Below are positions 6,022-12,127 of a stretch of DNA of 12,751 bases, piece after piece (positions within the stretch are counted from its first letter, which is position 1; each line of letters starts with the position of its first letter). The stretch is from assembly GCA_007571275.1 (NCBI GenBank), contig RKRS01000085.1, positions 1-12,751 on the forward strand, written 5' to 3'. The position numbers were made by a program, and so were the translations under genes. The notes under the pieces were generated by a model. That model was not told where the DNA came from. It did no database searches and was given only the letters and a program-made list of their open reading frames with translations. This DNA comes from Dehalococcoidia bacterium. GTDB lineage: Bacteria; Chloroflexota; Dehalococcoidia; Bin125.

Positions 6022-7320
6022 GTGGCGTCAACCAGGATCGCGGCGATCCGCGCGCGTGAGATTCTCGATTCTCGCGGTAACCCCACCGTTGAGGCGGACG
6101 TGCTGCTCGAAGGTGGCGCGATCGGTCGCGCGGCGGCGCCATCGGGCGCCAGCACCGGCTCGCACGAGGCGGTAGAGCGACGGGACGGCGATCCAGCGCG
6201 ATACCGCGGTCGTGGCGTGCTCGACGCCGTCAGAGCCATCAATGACGAGATCAATGAAACGCTGTTAGGTCAAGACGCGTCCGATCAGGCTGCCATCGAT
6301 CAGTCGCTCATTGCGCTCGATGGCACTGAGCAGAAGGAACGACTGGGAGCCAACGCACTGCTGGCTGTCTCGATGGCGGCGGCGAAGGCGGTCGCTTCCG
6401 CAGCGGGAATCTCGCTCTATCAGTCGATTGGCGGCGGCGACGCGGTCGTCTTGCCAGTCCCACTCGCCAATATTCTCAACGGCGGCGCTCATGCCGACGA
6501 TGGCGCCGACTTCCAGGAATTCATGGTTGCGCCAATCGGCGCCGAGTCGTTCGCGCACGGTCTGCAGATGGTGGTCGAGGTGTATCACGAGCTCGCTGCC
6601 GAGCTGCGGGTACAGGGACTCGCGACCGGGCTCGGTGACGAAGGCGGGTTCGCGCCATCTCTACCGAGCAACGAATCTGCTCTCGACCTGATCATCAACG
6701 CGATTCGGGCCTCTGGTAACGAGCCGGGACGTGATATCGCGATCGCGCTCGACCCCGCCGCCAGCGAGCTATGGTCCGACGGCTGCTACCAGCTGGATAC
6801 GGAAGGGCGCTCGCTGTCGAGCGAGGAACTCGTGCGGCTCTGGCGAGATTGGTGTGAGCGATATCCGATCGTCTCGATCGAGGACGGGATGCACGAAGAC
6901 GACTGGCAAGGCTGGCAAGCGTTGACAACTCAGATCCGCTCGTTGGCCCAGACGGTCGGTGACGATCTGCTGGTCACCAATCCCCAGCGCTTACAACGAG
7001 CGATTGAGCTTGACGCCGCGAACAGCATCCTGATCAAGGTCAACCAGATCGGCACATTGACCGAGACGCTCGAGGCCGTGCGAATGGCGCAGGAAGCTGG
7101 CTGGACGGCGATCATCAGCCATCGCTCGGGCGAGACCGAAGACACCACCATCGCCGACCTGGCCGTGGCGACCAACGCCGGATTGATCAAGACCGGCGCG
7201 CCCGCTCGGGGAGAGCGGACGGCCAAGTACAACCGACTGCTGAGGATCGCCGAAGCACTTGGTGAGCGAGCCCGGTACGCCGGCATCGAGGCGATCCCAC
7301 AGGCCGCACGTCTCGTCTAG
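6022..7320 (+). CDS. eno: Enolase (phosphopyruvate hydratase)
   Basis: Enolase converts 2-phosphoglycerate to phosphoenolpyruvate in glycolysis and, in many bacteria, also joins the RNA degradosome. The 432 residues match the family's usual length. Catalytic and binding residues are in place: Glu207 in 'GDEGGF', Lys339 in 'IKVNQIG', 'SHRSGETED' (366-374), Lys390, and metal ligands Asp244, Glu287 and Asp314. The N-terminal lid loop 'SGASTG' (41-46) is intact. The common 'HADN' appears as 'HADD' (157-160) and 'ELRDGD' as 'ERRDGD'; both are mild differences. The start is a GTG at 6022 with GGAGG a few bases upstream. It lies 39 bp after the recombinase gene and may share its transcript. It converges on uvrC with only 16 bp between stops and no visible terminator. 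Confidence 0.98.
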   Translation: MASTRIAAIRAREILDSRGNPTVEADVLLEGGAIGRAAAPSGASTGSHEAVERRDGDPARYRGRGVLDAVRAINDEINETLLGQDASDQAAIDQSLIALDGTEQKERLGANALLAVSMAAAKAVASAAGISLYQSIGGGDAVVLPVPLANILNGGAHADDGADFQEFMVAPIGAESFAHGLQMVVEVYHELAAELRVQGLATGLGDEGGFAPSLPSNESALDLIINAIRASGNEPGRDIAIALDPAASELWSDGCYQLDTEGRSLSSEELVRLWRDWCERYPIVSIEDGMHEDDWQGWQALTTQIRSLAQTVGDDLLVTNPQRLQRAIELDAANSILIKVNQIGTLTETLEAVRMAQEAGWTAIISHRSGETEDTTIADLAVATNAGLIKTGAPARGERTAKYNRLLRIAEALGERARYAGIEAIPQAARLV

Positions 7321-7336
7321 CGCCTGTGCGTCGTTG

Positions 7337-9289
7337 CTATAGCTCCCGCTTGAGCTGTTCCGCCAGACGTCGGGTCATTCCCGGGGTCGCGGCAATGTCA
7401 GTCACATCGGCCTCGCGAATCGCCTGGAGCGAGCCAAACTTTCGCAATAGCGCCTTCTTACGTCGAGGGCCGATCCCCTTGATCCGGTCCAGTGTGCTCT
7501 GTGATGTTTGCCGCGCCCGCAGGCGTCGGTGGTAGGTGATCGCGAAGCGGTGCGCCTCATCGCGGATGCGCTGAACGAGATAGAGACCCTGCGAACGTCG
7601 ATCCAGTCTGACCGGGTCGGCGGAGTCGACCTGGTAGAGCAACTCCTCACGCTTGGCCAGTCCCGCCAGTGGGATGTCGTCAACCGCCAGGTTGCGCATC
7701 ACGTCGTGCGCGGCTGAGACCTGCCCTTTGCCGCCATCAACGATCACCAGGTCGGGGATTGCGCCCCAGCCTTCCGATTCCGCTTGCTCATCTGCGCTCT
7801 CGTCCTGAGTCTGTGTAGTTGACGGTTCGTCAGGGATGTCGAATGCTCCGGCGCGTTCCGCTCGTCGGTGTTCGCCCAGACGTTTGAAACGACGTTGAAT
7901 CACCTCAGCCATGGCGGCGAAGTCGTTGGGACCTTCGTCCGCGTCGATCGTCTTGATCCGGAAGCGTCGATATTCCTTGCTCGCTGGACGTCCGTCGAGG
8001 AAGACAACCATCGGGGCGACCACATTGGAACCCTGCGTATTGGAGATGTCGTAACACTCGATCCGCCGCGGCGGCGCGGGCAAACTGAGCGCTTCCTCCA
8101 GCTCTTCCAATGCGGCGCTGGTGCGACCTCGATCCGCCATCCAGCGAACCCGCGACATGGTCAGTGTTTCCGAGGCGTTTTCGGTCGCCATCTGCACCAG
8201 GCGGCGCTTGTCGCCGCGCTGCGGATGACGGACTTCGACTTTCGCGCCGCGCTTCTCGGAGAGCCAGCTCTGCAGTAGCTCCAGATCATCGACCTGGTCC
8301 GGGATCAAGACCAACTTCGGCGGTTGTAAGCCTCCTTCATAATGTTGACGCAGGAACGATGAGATCACCGCGCCGGCCGACTCATCCTTGACTCCGGCCA
8401 GGTTGAAATGGTCCGAGCCGGCCATCTGCTGGCCGCGGATGAAGAGCACTTGCACCACCGCCTCATCGCCATCGACGGCGAGACCGAAGACATCGATCTC
8501 GGCCGCGGCCGTATCGGCGGTGAGCTGCGTTTCGGTCACACGCTCGACCGCCGCTACCTGGTCGCGCAGCTGCGCGGCGCGCTCGAAATCCAGCGACTCC
8601 GCGGCATTCGACATCGCCAGCTTGAGCTGCTTCACGACCGTCTCGCTTTTTCCATCGAGGAAGAGCATGGTTTGATCGATCACTTCCTGGTACTCGTCGG
8701 GCGTGCAGAACGAGGTACAGGGAGCGATGCAGCGACGGATGTAGTAGTCGAGACAGGGGCGTGGATCGGAGCCGGTGATTTCTTTGTCGCAGGAACGCCA
8801 GGGAAAGAGTTTTTTGACCAGATCGAGTGTCGTGCGCACCGATTTGGCCGAGGCGTAGGGACCGAAGTAGCGGCTGCCGTCCTTGGCCACGCGGCGAGTG
8901 ATCGTGACACGCGGCCAGGGCGCGTTCACGTCGATTTTCAGATACGGGTAATGCTTGTCGTCCTTGAGGCGGACGTTGAAGAAGGGTTGATGCCGCTTGA
9001 TCAGCGTCGCTTCGAGATGCAGGGCATCCTGCTCGGTATGGGTAGTGACGTACTCGAGTTGCGCGATCTTCGAGGCCAGAACCCGAGTTTTGCCTTCCAG
9101 CGAGCGCGGCGAGCCGAAGTAACTGCGCACCCGCGATCTTAGATTGGCCGCCTTGCCGATGTAGATCACGCGGTCGCTGGCGTCACGGAATGTGTAGACG
9201 CCGGGTTTGGTTGGCAACGCCGCAACCTGCGCCTGCAATTGGGCGCGAGGTTGGTCTGGTGGCGCTGACGAGGAAGTGGAACTGGTCAT
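7337..9289 (-). CDS. uvrC: Excinuclease ABC subunit C (UvrC)
   Basis: UvrC makes the two incisions either side of a DNA lesion in nucleotide excision repair, after UvrA and UvrB load on the damage. Visible in order over 650 residues are: the GIY-YIG nuclease domain (about 27-105, 'KPGVY' and 'VIYIGKAANLRSR') for the 3' cut; a cysteine cluster Cys167, Cys179, Cys187, Cys191, matching the iron-sulfur ligands reported for the family; the UvrB-binding segment (about 205-245); the RNase H-like nuclease with Asp414, Asp518 and His580 for the 5' cut; and a helix-hairpin-helix pair (598-650). A low-complexity acidic insertion (about 482-508) splits the second nuclease domain. The ATG at 9287-9289 has no ribosome binding site, but TACGCT lies seven bases upstream. 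It sits 56 bp downstream of tRNA-Arg on the same strand, so read-through from the tRNA promoter is also possible. Confidence 0.98.
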   Translation of the reverse strand: MTSSTSSSAPPDQPRAQLQAQVAALPTKPGVYTFRDASDRVIYIGKAANLRSRVRSYFGSPRSLEGKTRVLASKIAQLEYVTTHTEQDALHLEATLIKRHQPFFNVRLKDDKHYPYLKIDVNAPWPRVTITRRVAKDGSRYFGPYASAKSVRTTLDLVKKLFPWRSCDKEITGSDPRPCLDYYIRRCIAPCTSFCTPDEYQEVIDQTMLFLDGKSETVVKQLKLAMSNAAESLDFERAAQLRDQVAAVERVTETQLTADTAAAEIDVFGLAVDGDEAVVQVLFIRGQQMAGSDHFNLAGVKDESAGAVISSFLRQHYEGGLQPPKLVLIPDQVDDLELLQSWLSEKRGAKVEVRHPQRGDKRRLVQMATENASETLTMSRVRWMADRGRTSAALEELEEALSLPAPPRRIECYDISNTQGSNVVAPMVVFLDGRPASKEYRRFRIKTIDADEGPNDFAAMAEVIQRRFKRLGEHRRAERAGAFDIPDEPSTTQTQDESADEQAESEGWGAIPDLVIVDGGKGQVSAAHDVMRNLAVDDIPLAGLAKREELLYQVDSADPVRLDRRSQGLYLVQRIRDEAHRFAITYHRRLRARQTSQSTLDRIKGIGPRRKKALLRKFGSLQAIREADVTDIAATPGMTRRLAEQLKREL

Positions 9290-9296
9290 AACGCGC

Positions 9297-9302
9297 AGCG
9301 TA
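9297..9302 (-). promoter_or_regulatory. Candidate -10 box for a leaderless uvrC transcript
   Basis: TACGCT on the minus strand ends seven bases before the uvrC ATG, and there is no ribosome binding site in between. Transcription would begin at or next to the start codon. The -35 region is weak (GTCGAC-like at short spacing). Position is the main support. Confidence 0.35.
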
Positions 9303-9345
9303 TCGAAACGGGGCGCGGGTCGACCGTTGGGCTGCTGCGAGTGGG

Positions 9346-9422
9346 TGGCGCGCCCGGCAGGACTTGAACCTGCGACCTCTGCCTCCGCAGGGCAGCGCTC
9401 TAATCCGCTGAGCTACGGGCGC
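9346..9422 (-). tRNA. tRNA-Arg, anticodon GCG
   Basis: A complete cloverleaf of 74 nt plus encoded CCA (9346-9348). The acceptor GCGCCCG pairs with CGGGCGC, the D-stem is GCTC/GAGC, the anticodon stem CTGCC/GGCAG encloses the loop CTGCGGA, and the T-arm is GCAGG-TTCAAGT-CCTGC. Counting U33 in the loop puts GCG at 34-36, which reads CGC. Arginine identity elements A20, C35 and G73 are present. The body closely resembles E. coli tRNA-Arg(CCG) as I recall it, with G in place of C at position 34. It is the last of four tRNA genes in the cluster. Confidence 0.93.
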
Positions 9423-9467
9423 AATGCATCGAATCTGGAGCGTTCAGAAACTCGGAGACCGGAACAA

Positions 9468-9554
9468 TGGTGCCGACGGAGGGATTCGAACCCCCACGGG
9501 CTTAAGCCCACTACGCCCTGAACGTAGCGCGTCTGCCAATTTCGCCACGTCGGC
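9468..9554 (-). tRNA. tRNA-Leu, anticodon CAG
   Basis: A class II tRNA with a long variable arm (GGGC-TTAA-GCCC), 84 nt plus encoded CCA (9468-9470). The acceptor GCCGACG pairs with CGTCGGC, and the anticodon stem CTACG/CGTAG encloses loop TTCAGGG, giving CAG at 34-36 to read CUG. A73, required for leucine identity, is present. Third gene of the tRNA cluster, 91 bp after tRNA-Val(CAC). Confidence 0.95.
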
Positions 9555-9645
9555 AACGATCCGCAGTCTGTGGAGCGCCTCCTCGAATCTGCTTGATGAT
9601 CCTCGACGACTCCCAGCTTATCCGACATCGTCTGTTAGCGGCTTC

Positions 9646-9722
9646 TGGTGGGCGATGCAGGACTTGAACCTGCGACCTCTCGGATGTGAACCGAACGCTC
9701 TAGCCAGCTGAGCTAATCGCCC
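9646..9722 (-). tRNA. tRNA-Val, anticodon CAC
   Basis: A 74-nt cloverleaf plus encoded CCA (9646-9648). The acceptor GGGCGAT pairs with ATCGCCC; the anticodon stem TTCGG/CCGAG (with one G-U pair at the end) encloses loop TTCACAT, giving CAC, which reads GUG. A35, C36 and A73 fit valine identity. Only two bases separate it from the CCA of tRNA-Met, so the two are surely cut from one transcript. It differs at about eight positions from the tRNA-Val(TAC) on the other strand of this window. Confidence 0.95.
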
Positions 9723-9724
9723 GC

Positions 9725-9800
9725 TGGTAGCAGCGGCAGGACTCGAACCTGCGACACGGGGCTTATGAGTCCCCTGCTCTGCCAACTGAGCTACGCTGCC
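9725..9800 (-). tRNA. tRNA-Met (elongator), anticodon CAT
   Basis: A 73-nt cloverleaf plus encoded CCA (9725-9727). The anticodon loop CTCATAA gives CAT. The acceptor GGCAGCG pairs with CGCTGCT, with a G1-U72 wobble seen also in the B. subtilis elongator tRNA-Met. The three G-C pairs near the loop that mark initiators are absent, so this is not tRNA-fMet. The anticodon stem GGGGA/GCCCC has an A31-G39 mismatch at the loop end. A lysidine-type tRNA-Ile(CAT) is the main alternative; the acceptor end argues against it but does not exclude it. First gene of the cluster. Confidence 0.85.
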
Positions 9801-9820
9801 ACTCCTGATTAGGCTACCGC

Positions 9821-9849
9821 AACCTATCGCGGGTTGGTCAGTTCGTCAA
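9821..9849 (-). promoter_or_regulatory. Sigma-70-type promoter of the tRNA cluster
   Basis: On the minus strand TTGACG (9844-9849) and TAGGTT (9821-9826) are separated by exactly 17 bp. The -35 box matches the consensus at five of six positions; the -10 box is GC-shifted but acceptable for a stable-RNA promoter. A start about seven bases on would place transcription some 13-15 nt before tRNA-Met. Position and spacing make this the best promoter in the window. Confidence 0.6.
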
Positions 9850-9920
9850 AGCCGTGACGCGTCCGCCAGCCGGCGGATCGCATACTCTGACGCAGAGAGC
9901 CGACTTCCAGCCAAGCCGGG

Positions 9921-9926
9921 TAGTGT
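9921..9926 (+). promoter_or_regulatory. Candidate -10 box for a leaderless yqgE-family transcript
   Basis: TAGTGT ends five bases before the ATG at 9932, which has no clear ribosome binding site. No convincing -35 box is seen. This supports the ATG at 9932 over the earlier GTG at 9854 as the start of the gene. Confidence 0.3.
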
Positions 9927-9931
9927 CCGCC

Positions 9932-10528
9932 ATGACGATTGAATGGCGTCCCAACGATCCTTCATCCACCCTCGTGGGACAGATTCTGGTGGCCTCGAGA
10001 CATCTCGCCGACCCCAACTTCTTCCGCACCGTGGTCTTGATTCTCGATCACGGCGAGGGAGCGCTGGGCGTGGTCCTGAATCGCCCGACGCCGCTGGCGA
10101 TCTCCGATGTCGTTCCCGCTTGGCTCGAGTTGGCGGCGCAGCCTCGAGTCGTGTTCCAGGGCGGGCCGGTCGAGCGCACCGCCGCCATTGGCCTGGCTCG
10201 GCCTGACGGCGATTACGATCCGCAACAGCAGTGGTTTTCACTGGCCATCCGGCAACCGGGCCGAGAGTTGGGAATCGTCAATCTCGGCGCAGAGCCGCGA
10301 GAGCTGGCCGGTATCATTCGCGACCTACGGATCTACTCGGGATACGCTGGGTGGAGTCCGGGCCAACTCGAAAGTGAGATCCAGGCTGGAGGCTGGCTGG
10401 TGCTCGATCATGATGCGTTCGATCCACTGACCAGCGATCCGGCCACGCTCTGGAATCAAGCTGCGAGCGCAGCCGCCAGCGGGCAAGGAGTGCGGGCCAT
10501 CGATGGCCCGTCGGTGCAGAACAACTAA
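9932..10528 (+). CDS. YqgE/AlgH family protein (DUF179)
   Basis: This belongs to the widespread YqgE/AlgH family of uncertain function; AlgH was first linked to alginate regulation in Pseudomonas. The 198 residues show the family's signature near the N-terminus ('LVGQILVASRHLADPNFFRTVVL', then 'DHGEGALGVVLNRPT'), followed by 'VFQGGPV' and, near residue 138, 'RIYSGYAGWSPGQLESEI'. I chose the ATG at 9932, which gives the usual family length of about 190 residues. The frame stays open up to a GTG at 9854, but the extra 26 residues are not family-like and that GTG has no ribosome binding site. The gene is divergent from the tRNA cluster and is followed after 52 bp by the thioredoxin-fold gene, probably in one transcript. 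No signal peptide is visible, so the protein is likely cytosolic. Confidence 0.93.
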   Translation: MTIEWRPNDPSSTLVGQILVASRHLADPNFFRTVVLILDHGEGALGVVLNRPTPLAISDVVPAWLELAAQPRVVFQGGPVERTAAIGLARPDGDYDPQQQWFSLAIRQPGRELGIVNLGAEPRELAGIIRDLRIYSGYAGWSPGQLESEIQAGGWLVLDHDAFDPLTSDPATLWNQAASAAASGQGVRAIDGPSVQNN

Positions 10529-10580
10529 TGCTTCCTGACCATGCCAGACGAGTCGTAGCGGTGATGAGGAGGAACACGTC

Positions 10581-11759
10581 ATGGCCGATAGCTTCCTGAG
10601 CCGACTGCGCCAGAAACAGCAGTCGTACATTCTCTTCACCTTCCTCAGGAAGCCATACTCAACACGCGATGCGGTCAACCGCGTCATGGTCGCGGCTGCG
10701 ATCGCCGTTGCCATCGTGGCGCCGATTTTCATCGGCGGACGAGGCGGTGACGCGGCTGAGGGCGCCGGAGTGGCGTTCTCGGCCAAACTGACGGAGCTTG
10801 AGCAGCTGAAGCAGCAGCGAGATGAGGAAGGCGGCTCCGACGAGCTGGACGCGAGCATCGAGCGCCTGGAAGCGGAAACCTATCTCGGTTATCTGAAACG
10901 GGACGGTGACGCCTCTGACAAAGGCGCGCTGGCGCCCGACTTCCGCCTGCTGGACCTGAACGGCGACCCGCACCGCCTCTCGGAAATCGATGGGCCGGTT
11001 GTGCTCAATTTCTGGGCCAGCTGGTGTGAGCCCTGTATCGAGGAGATGCCTGACTTCGAGATCATCAACCAGGAATTGGCGGGTCGAGTGACGTTCATCG
11101 GAATCAACGACGGCGAGAGCCTGGAAACGGCGCGTGAATTCGCATATGAGGTCACGGACGTCAGCTACCTCGTCCTGCTCGACCCGACCAAGTCGATGAC
11201 TGACGGCCCCTACCCGCTGGTCGGCCGGCCGACCACGTTCTTCATCGGCGCCGACGGGATCATCAGCGATCTGCGCGTTGGCATCGTCGACCTCGAAACC
11301 TTGCGGGGGCTAGTTGGCGATCTGGTTGGTGAAGACGTCGGCGTCGGTACCGAGCAGGCGGCGTCGGCGGATTATGGCGACGCCGCCCTGAACGTCCTCG
11401 AGTCCGCGCGCGCCAACCACGTCGCGGCGGCGGAGCTGATCCAGCGTTGGCGTGACAATCCCGATGTGCTCGCTGATCCGGGCTGGCAGCGCAATATGGA
11501 GGCGCAGACCAGGATCTGGTCCGATTTGGCCGAGCAGTTCTCGGCGTTGACGCCGCCAAGCCAATGGGACGCCCTGCACGAAAAGGTGTCGGATGCGCTG
11601 GCGCAGATCGCCAACGCCGCCGGACCGCTCGTTCGCGGCGCGATCGGGGACGAAAGCGCCAGCGGCCTCGAGACGGCGGTCACGCTGTTTGACAGCTTCC
11701 GCAGTACCTTCGATCTCGCTGCCGAGAACCTGTCTGGTGTGATAGAAACGCAGCAGTAG
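10581..11759 (+). CDS. Membrane-anchored TlpA/ResA-like thioredoxin-fold protein with helical C-terminal extension
   Basis: The 392-residue protein has a basic N-terminus, one membrane segment (about 35-53, Ala/Val/Ile-rich), a likely coiled coil (about 66-100), and a thioredoxin-like domain (about 115-252) facing outside the cell. The domain carries the redox motif W-C-E-P-C with Cys149 and Cys152, and the cis-proline Pro217 in 'GRPTTF'. TlpA/ResA-like proteins reduce or shuffle disulfides, for instance during cytochrome c maturation. No cytochrome genes are nearby, so the partner is unknown. After a Gly/Glu/Ala linker, residues about 262-392 form a helical region with 'SALTPPSQWDALHEKVSDAL', a pattern known from helical domains in Chloroflexi and actinobacterial secreted proteins. 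The ATG has a strong GAGGAGG seven bases upstream. It follows the YqgE gene by 52 bp. Confidence 0.9.
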   Translation: MADSFLSRLRQKQQSYILFTFLRKPYSTRDAVNRVMVAAAIAVAIVAPIFIGGRGGDAAEGAGVAFSAKLTELEQLKQQRDEEGGSDELDASIERLEAETYLGYLKRDGDASDKGALAPDFRLLDLNGDPHRLSEIDGPVVLNFWASWCEPCIEEMPDFEIINQELAGRVTFIGINDGESLETAREFAYEVTDVSYLVLLDPTKSMTDGPYPLVGRPTTFFIGADGIISDLRVGIVDLETLRGLVGDLVGEDVGVGTEQAASADYGDAALNVLESARANHVAAAELIQRWRDNPDVLADPGWQRNMEAQTRIWSDLAEQFSALTPPSQWDALHEKVSDALAQIANAAGPLVRGAIGDESASGLETAVTLFDSFRSTFDLAAENLSGVIETQQ

Positions 11760-11761
11760 CG

Positions 11762-11792
11762 GGCAGCGGCAAGCAGCCATGGCAACGCTGCC
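11762..11792 (+). terminator. Possible stem-loop after the thioredoxin-fold gene
   Basis: GGCAGCG (11762-11768) and CGCTGCC (11786-11792) form a perfect 7-bp inverted repeat with a 17-nt loop, starting two bases after the stop codon. There is no run of T behind it, so it would be a weak intrinsic terminator at best. It could instead be an mRNA 3'-end stabiliser. Confidence 0.25.
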
Positions 11793-11813
11793 AATGGAGC
11801 GCGGGGAACGCAG

Positions 11814-11890
11814 GGGCGATTAGCTCAGGTGGCTAGAGCGTCCGGTTTACACCCGGGAGGTCGGAGGTTCGAGTCCTCCATCGCCCACCA
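11814..11890 (+). tRNA. tRNA-Val, anticodon TAC
   Basis: A 74-nt cloverleaf plus encoded CCA (11888-11890). The acceptor GGGCGAT pairs with ATCGCCC; the anticodon stem TCCGG/CCGGG encloses loop TTTACAC, giving TAC, which reads GUA and by wobble other GUN codons. It is about 90 percent identical to tRNA-Val(CAC) at 9646-9722, including a compensated change at the 28-42 and 50-64 pairs, so the two share a recent ancestor. No promoter is evident directly upstream. Confidence 0.95.
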
Positions 11891-11928
11891 GCCCCAGCCA
11901 GGAGTGCAGGAGTGATCGCATAGTCGAG

Positions 11929-11953
11929 GACGCCGCTCCGCAGCCGCGGCGTC
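11929..11953 (+). terminator. GC-rich stem-loop downstream of tRNA-Val
   Basis: GACGCCGC and GCGGCGTC pair perfectly over 8 bp around a 9-nt loop, 39 nt after the tRNA CCA. The missing T run makes a true intrinsic terminator doubtful; it may serve as a processing or pause structure. Confidence 0.3.
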
Positions 11954-12087
11954 TGCCGGGTGGCGTCTCGACAACCTCATCGCGCGCAGCGTGGCAGCGT
12001 GCCTGATGTGGCGCCCGACGTGCGCAAGGCCCTCAGCCGGGCGCCCTGATCATCCGCGCCGTTGGGCTCGGCAACGTGTCTCATCCC

Positions 12088-12099
12088 GTAACCGGTTAC
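12088..12099. promoter_or_regulatory. Perfect 12-bp palindrome, candidate operator
   Basis: GTAACCGGTTAC is its own reverse complement. It ends 28 bp before the ATG of the secreted protein gene, a place where a dimeric repressor or activator could act on the promoter. No matching regulator gene is in the window. The function is inferred from symmetry and position. Confidence 0.35.
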
Positions 12100-12127
12100 T
12101 GCGGTCAGGAAGCCAGGAGCAGGAATC

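Larger units (their letters stand above)
11891..12127. other. Intergenic stretch after tRNA-Val
   Basis: I see no gene in these 237 bp. It holds a perfect 8-bp stem-loop (11929-11936 with 11946-11953, 9-nt loop) that could end the tRNA transcript although no T run follows, and a perfect 12-bp palindrome GTAACCGGTTAC at 12088-12099. It ends with an AGGAG ribosome binding site (12115-12119) for the secreted protein gene. There is no direct repeat of the tRNA 3' end to suggest an integrated element within the window. Confidence 0.4.

Noticed and set aside
7321..7336. Bidirectional terminator between eno and uvrC
   Set aside because: Only 16 bp separate the two stop codons and no hairpin with a T run is present on either strand.
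8408..9142. 244-codon open frame on the plus strand
   Set aside because: It is opposite uvrC and has no domain signature; explained by codon bias in the real gene.
9207..9711. Plus-strand frames encoding 'GGIRTPTG' and 'MQDLNLRPLGCE'
   Set aside because: These are well-known false proteins made by translating the antisense of tRNA T-arms and anticodon arms; the tRNA genes explain them.
9854..9931. Extended N-terminus of the YqgE-family protein from the GTG at 9854
   Set aside because: The extra 26 residues do not resemble the family and no ribosome binding site precedes the GTG; it also overlaps the approach to the tRNA promoter.
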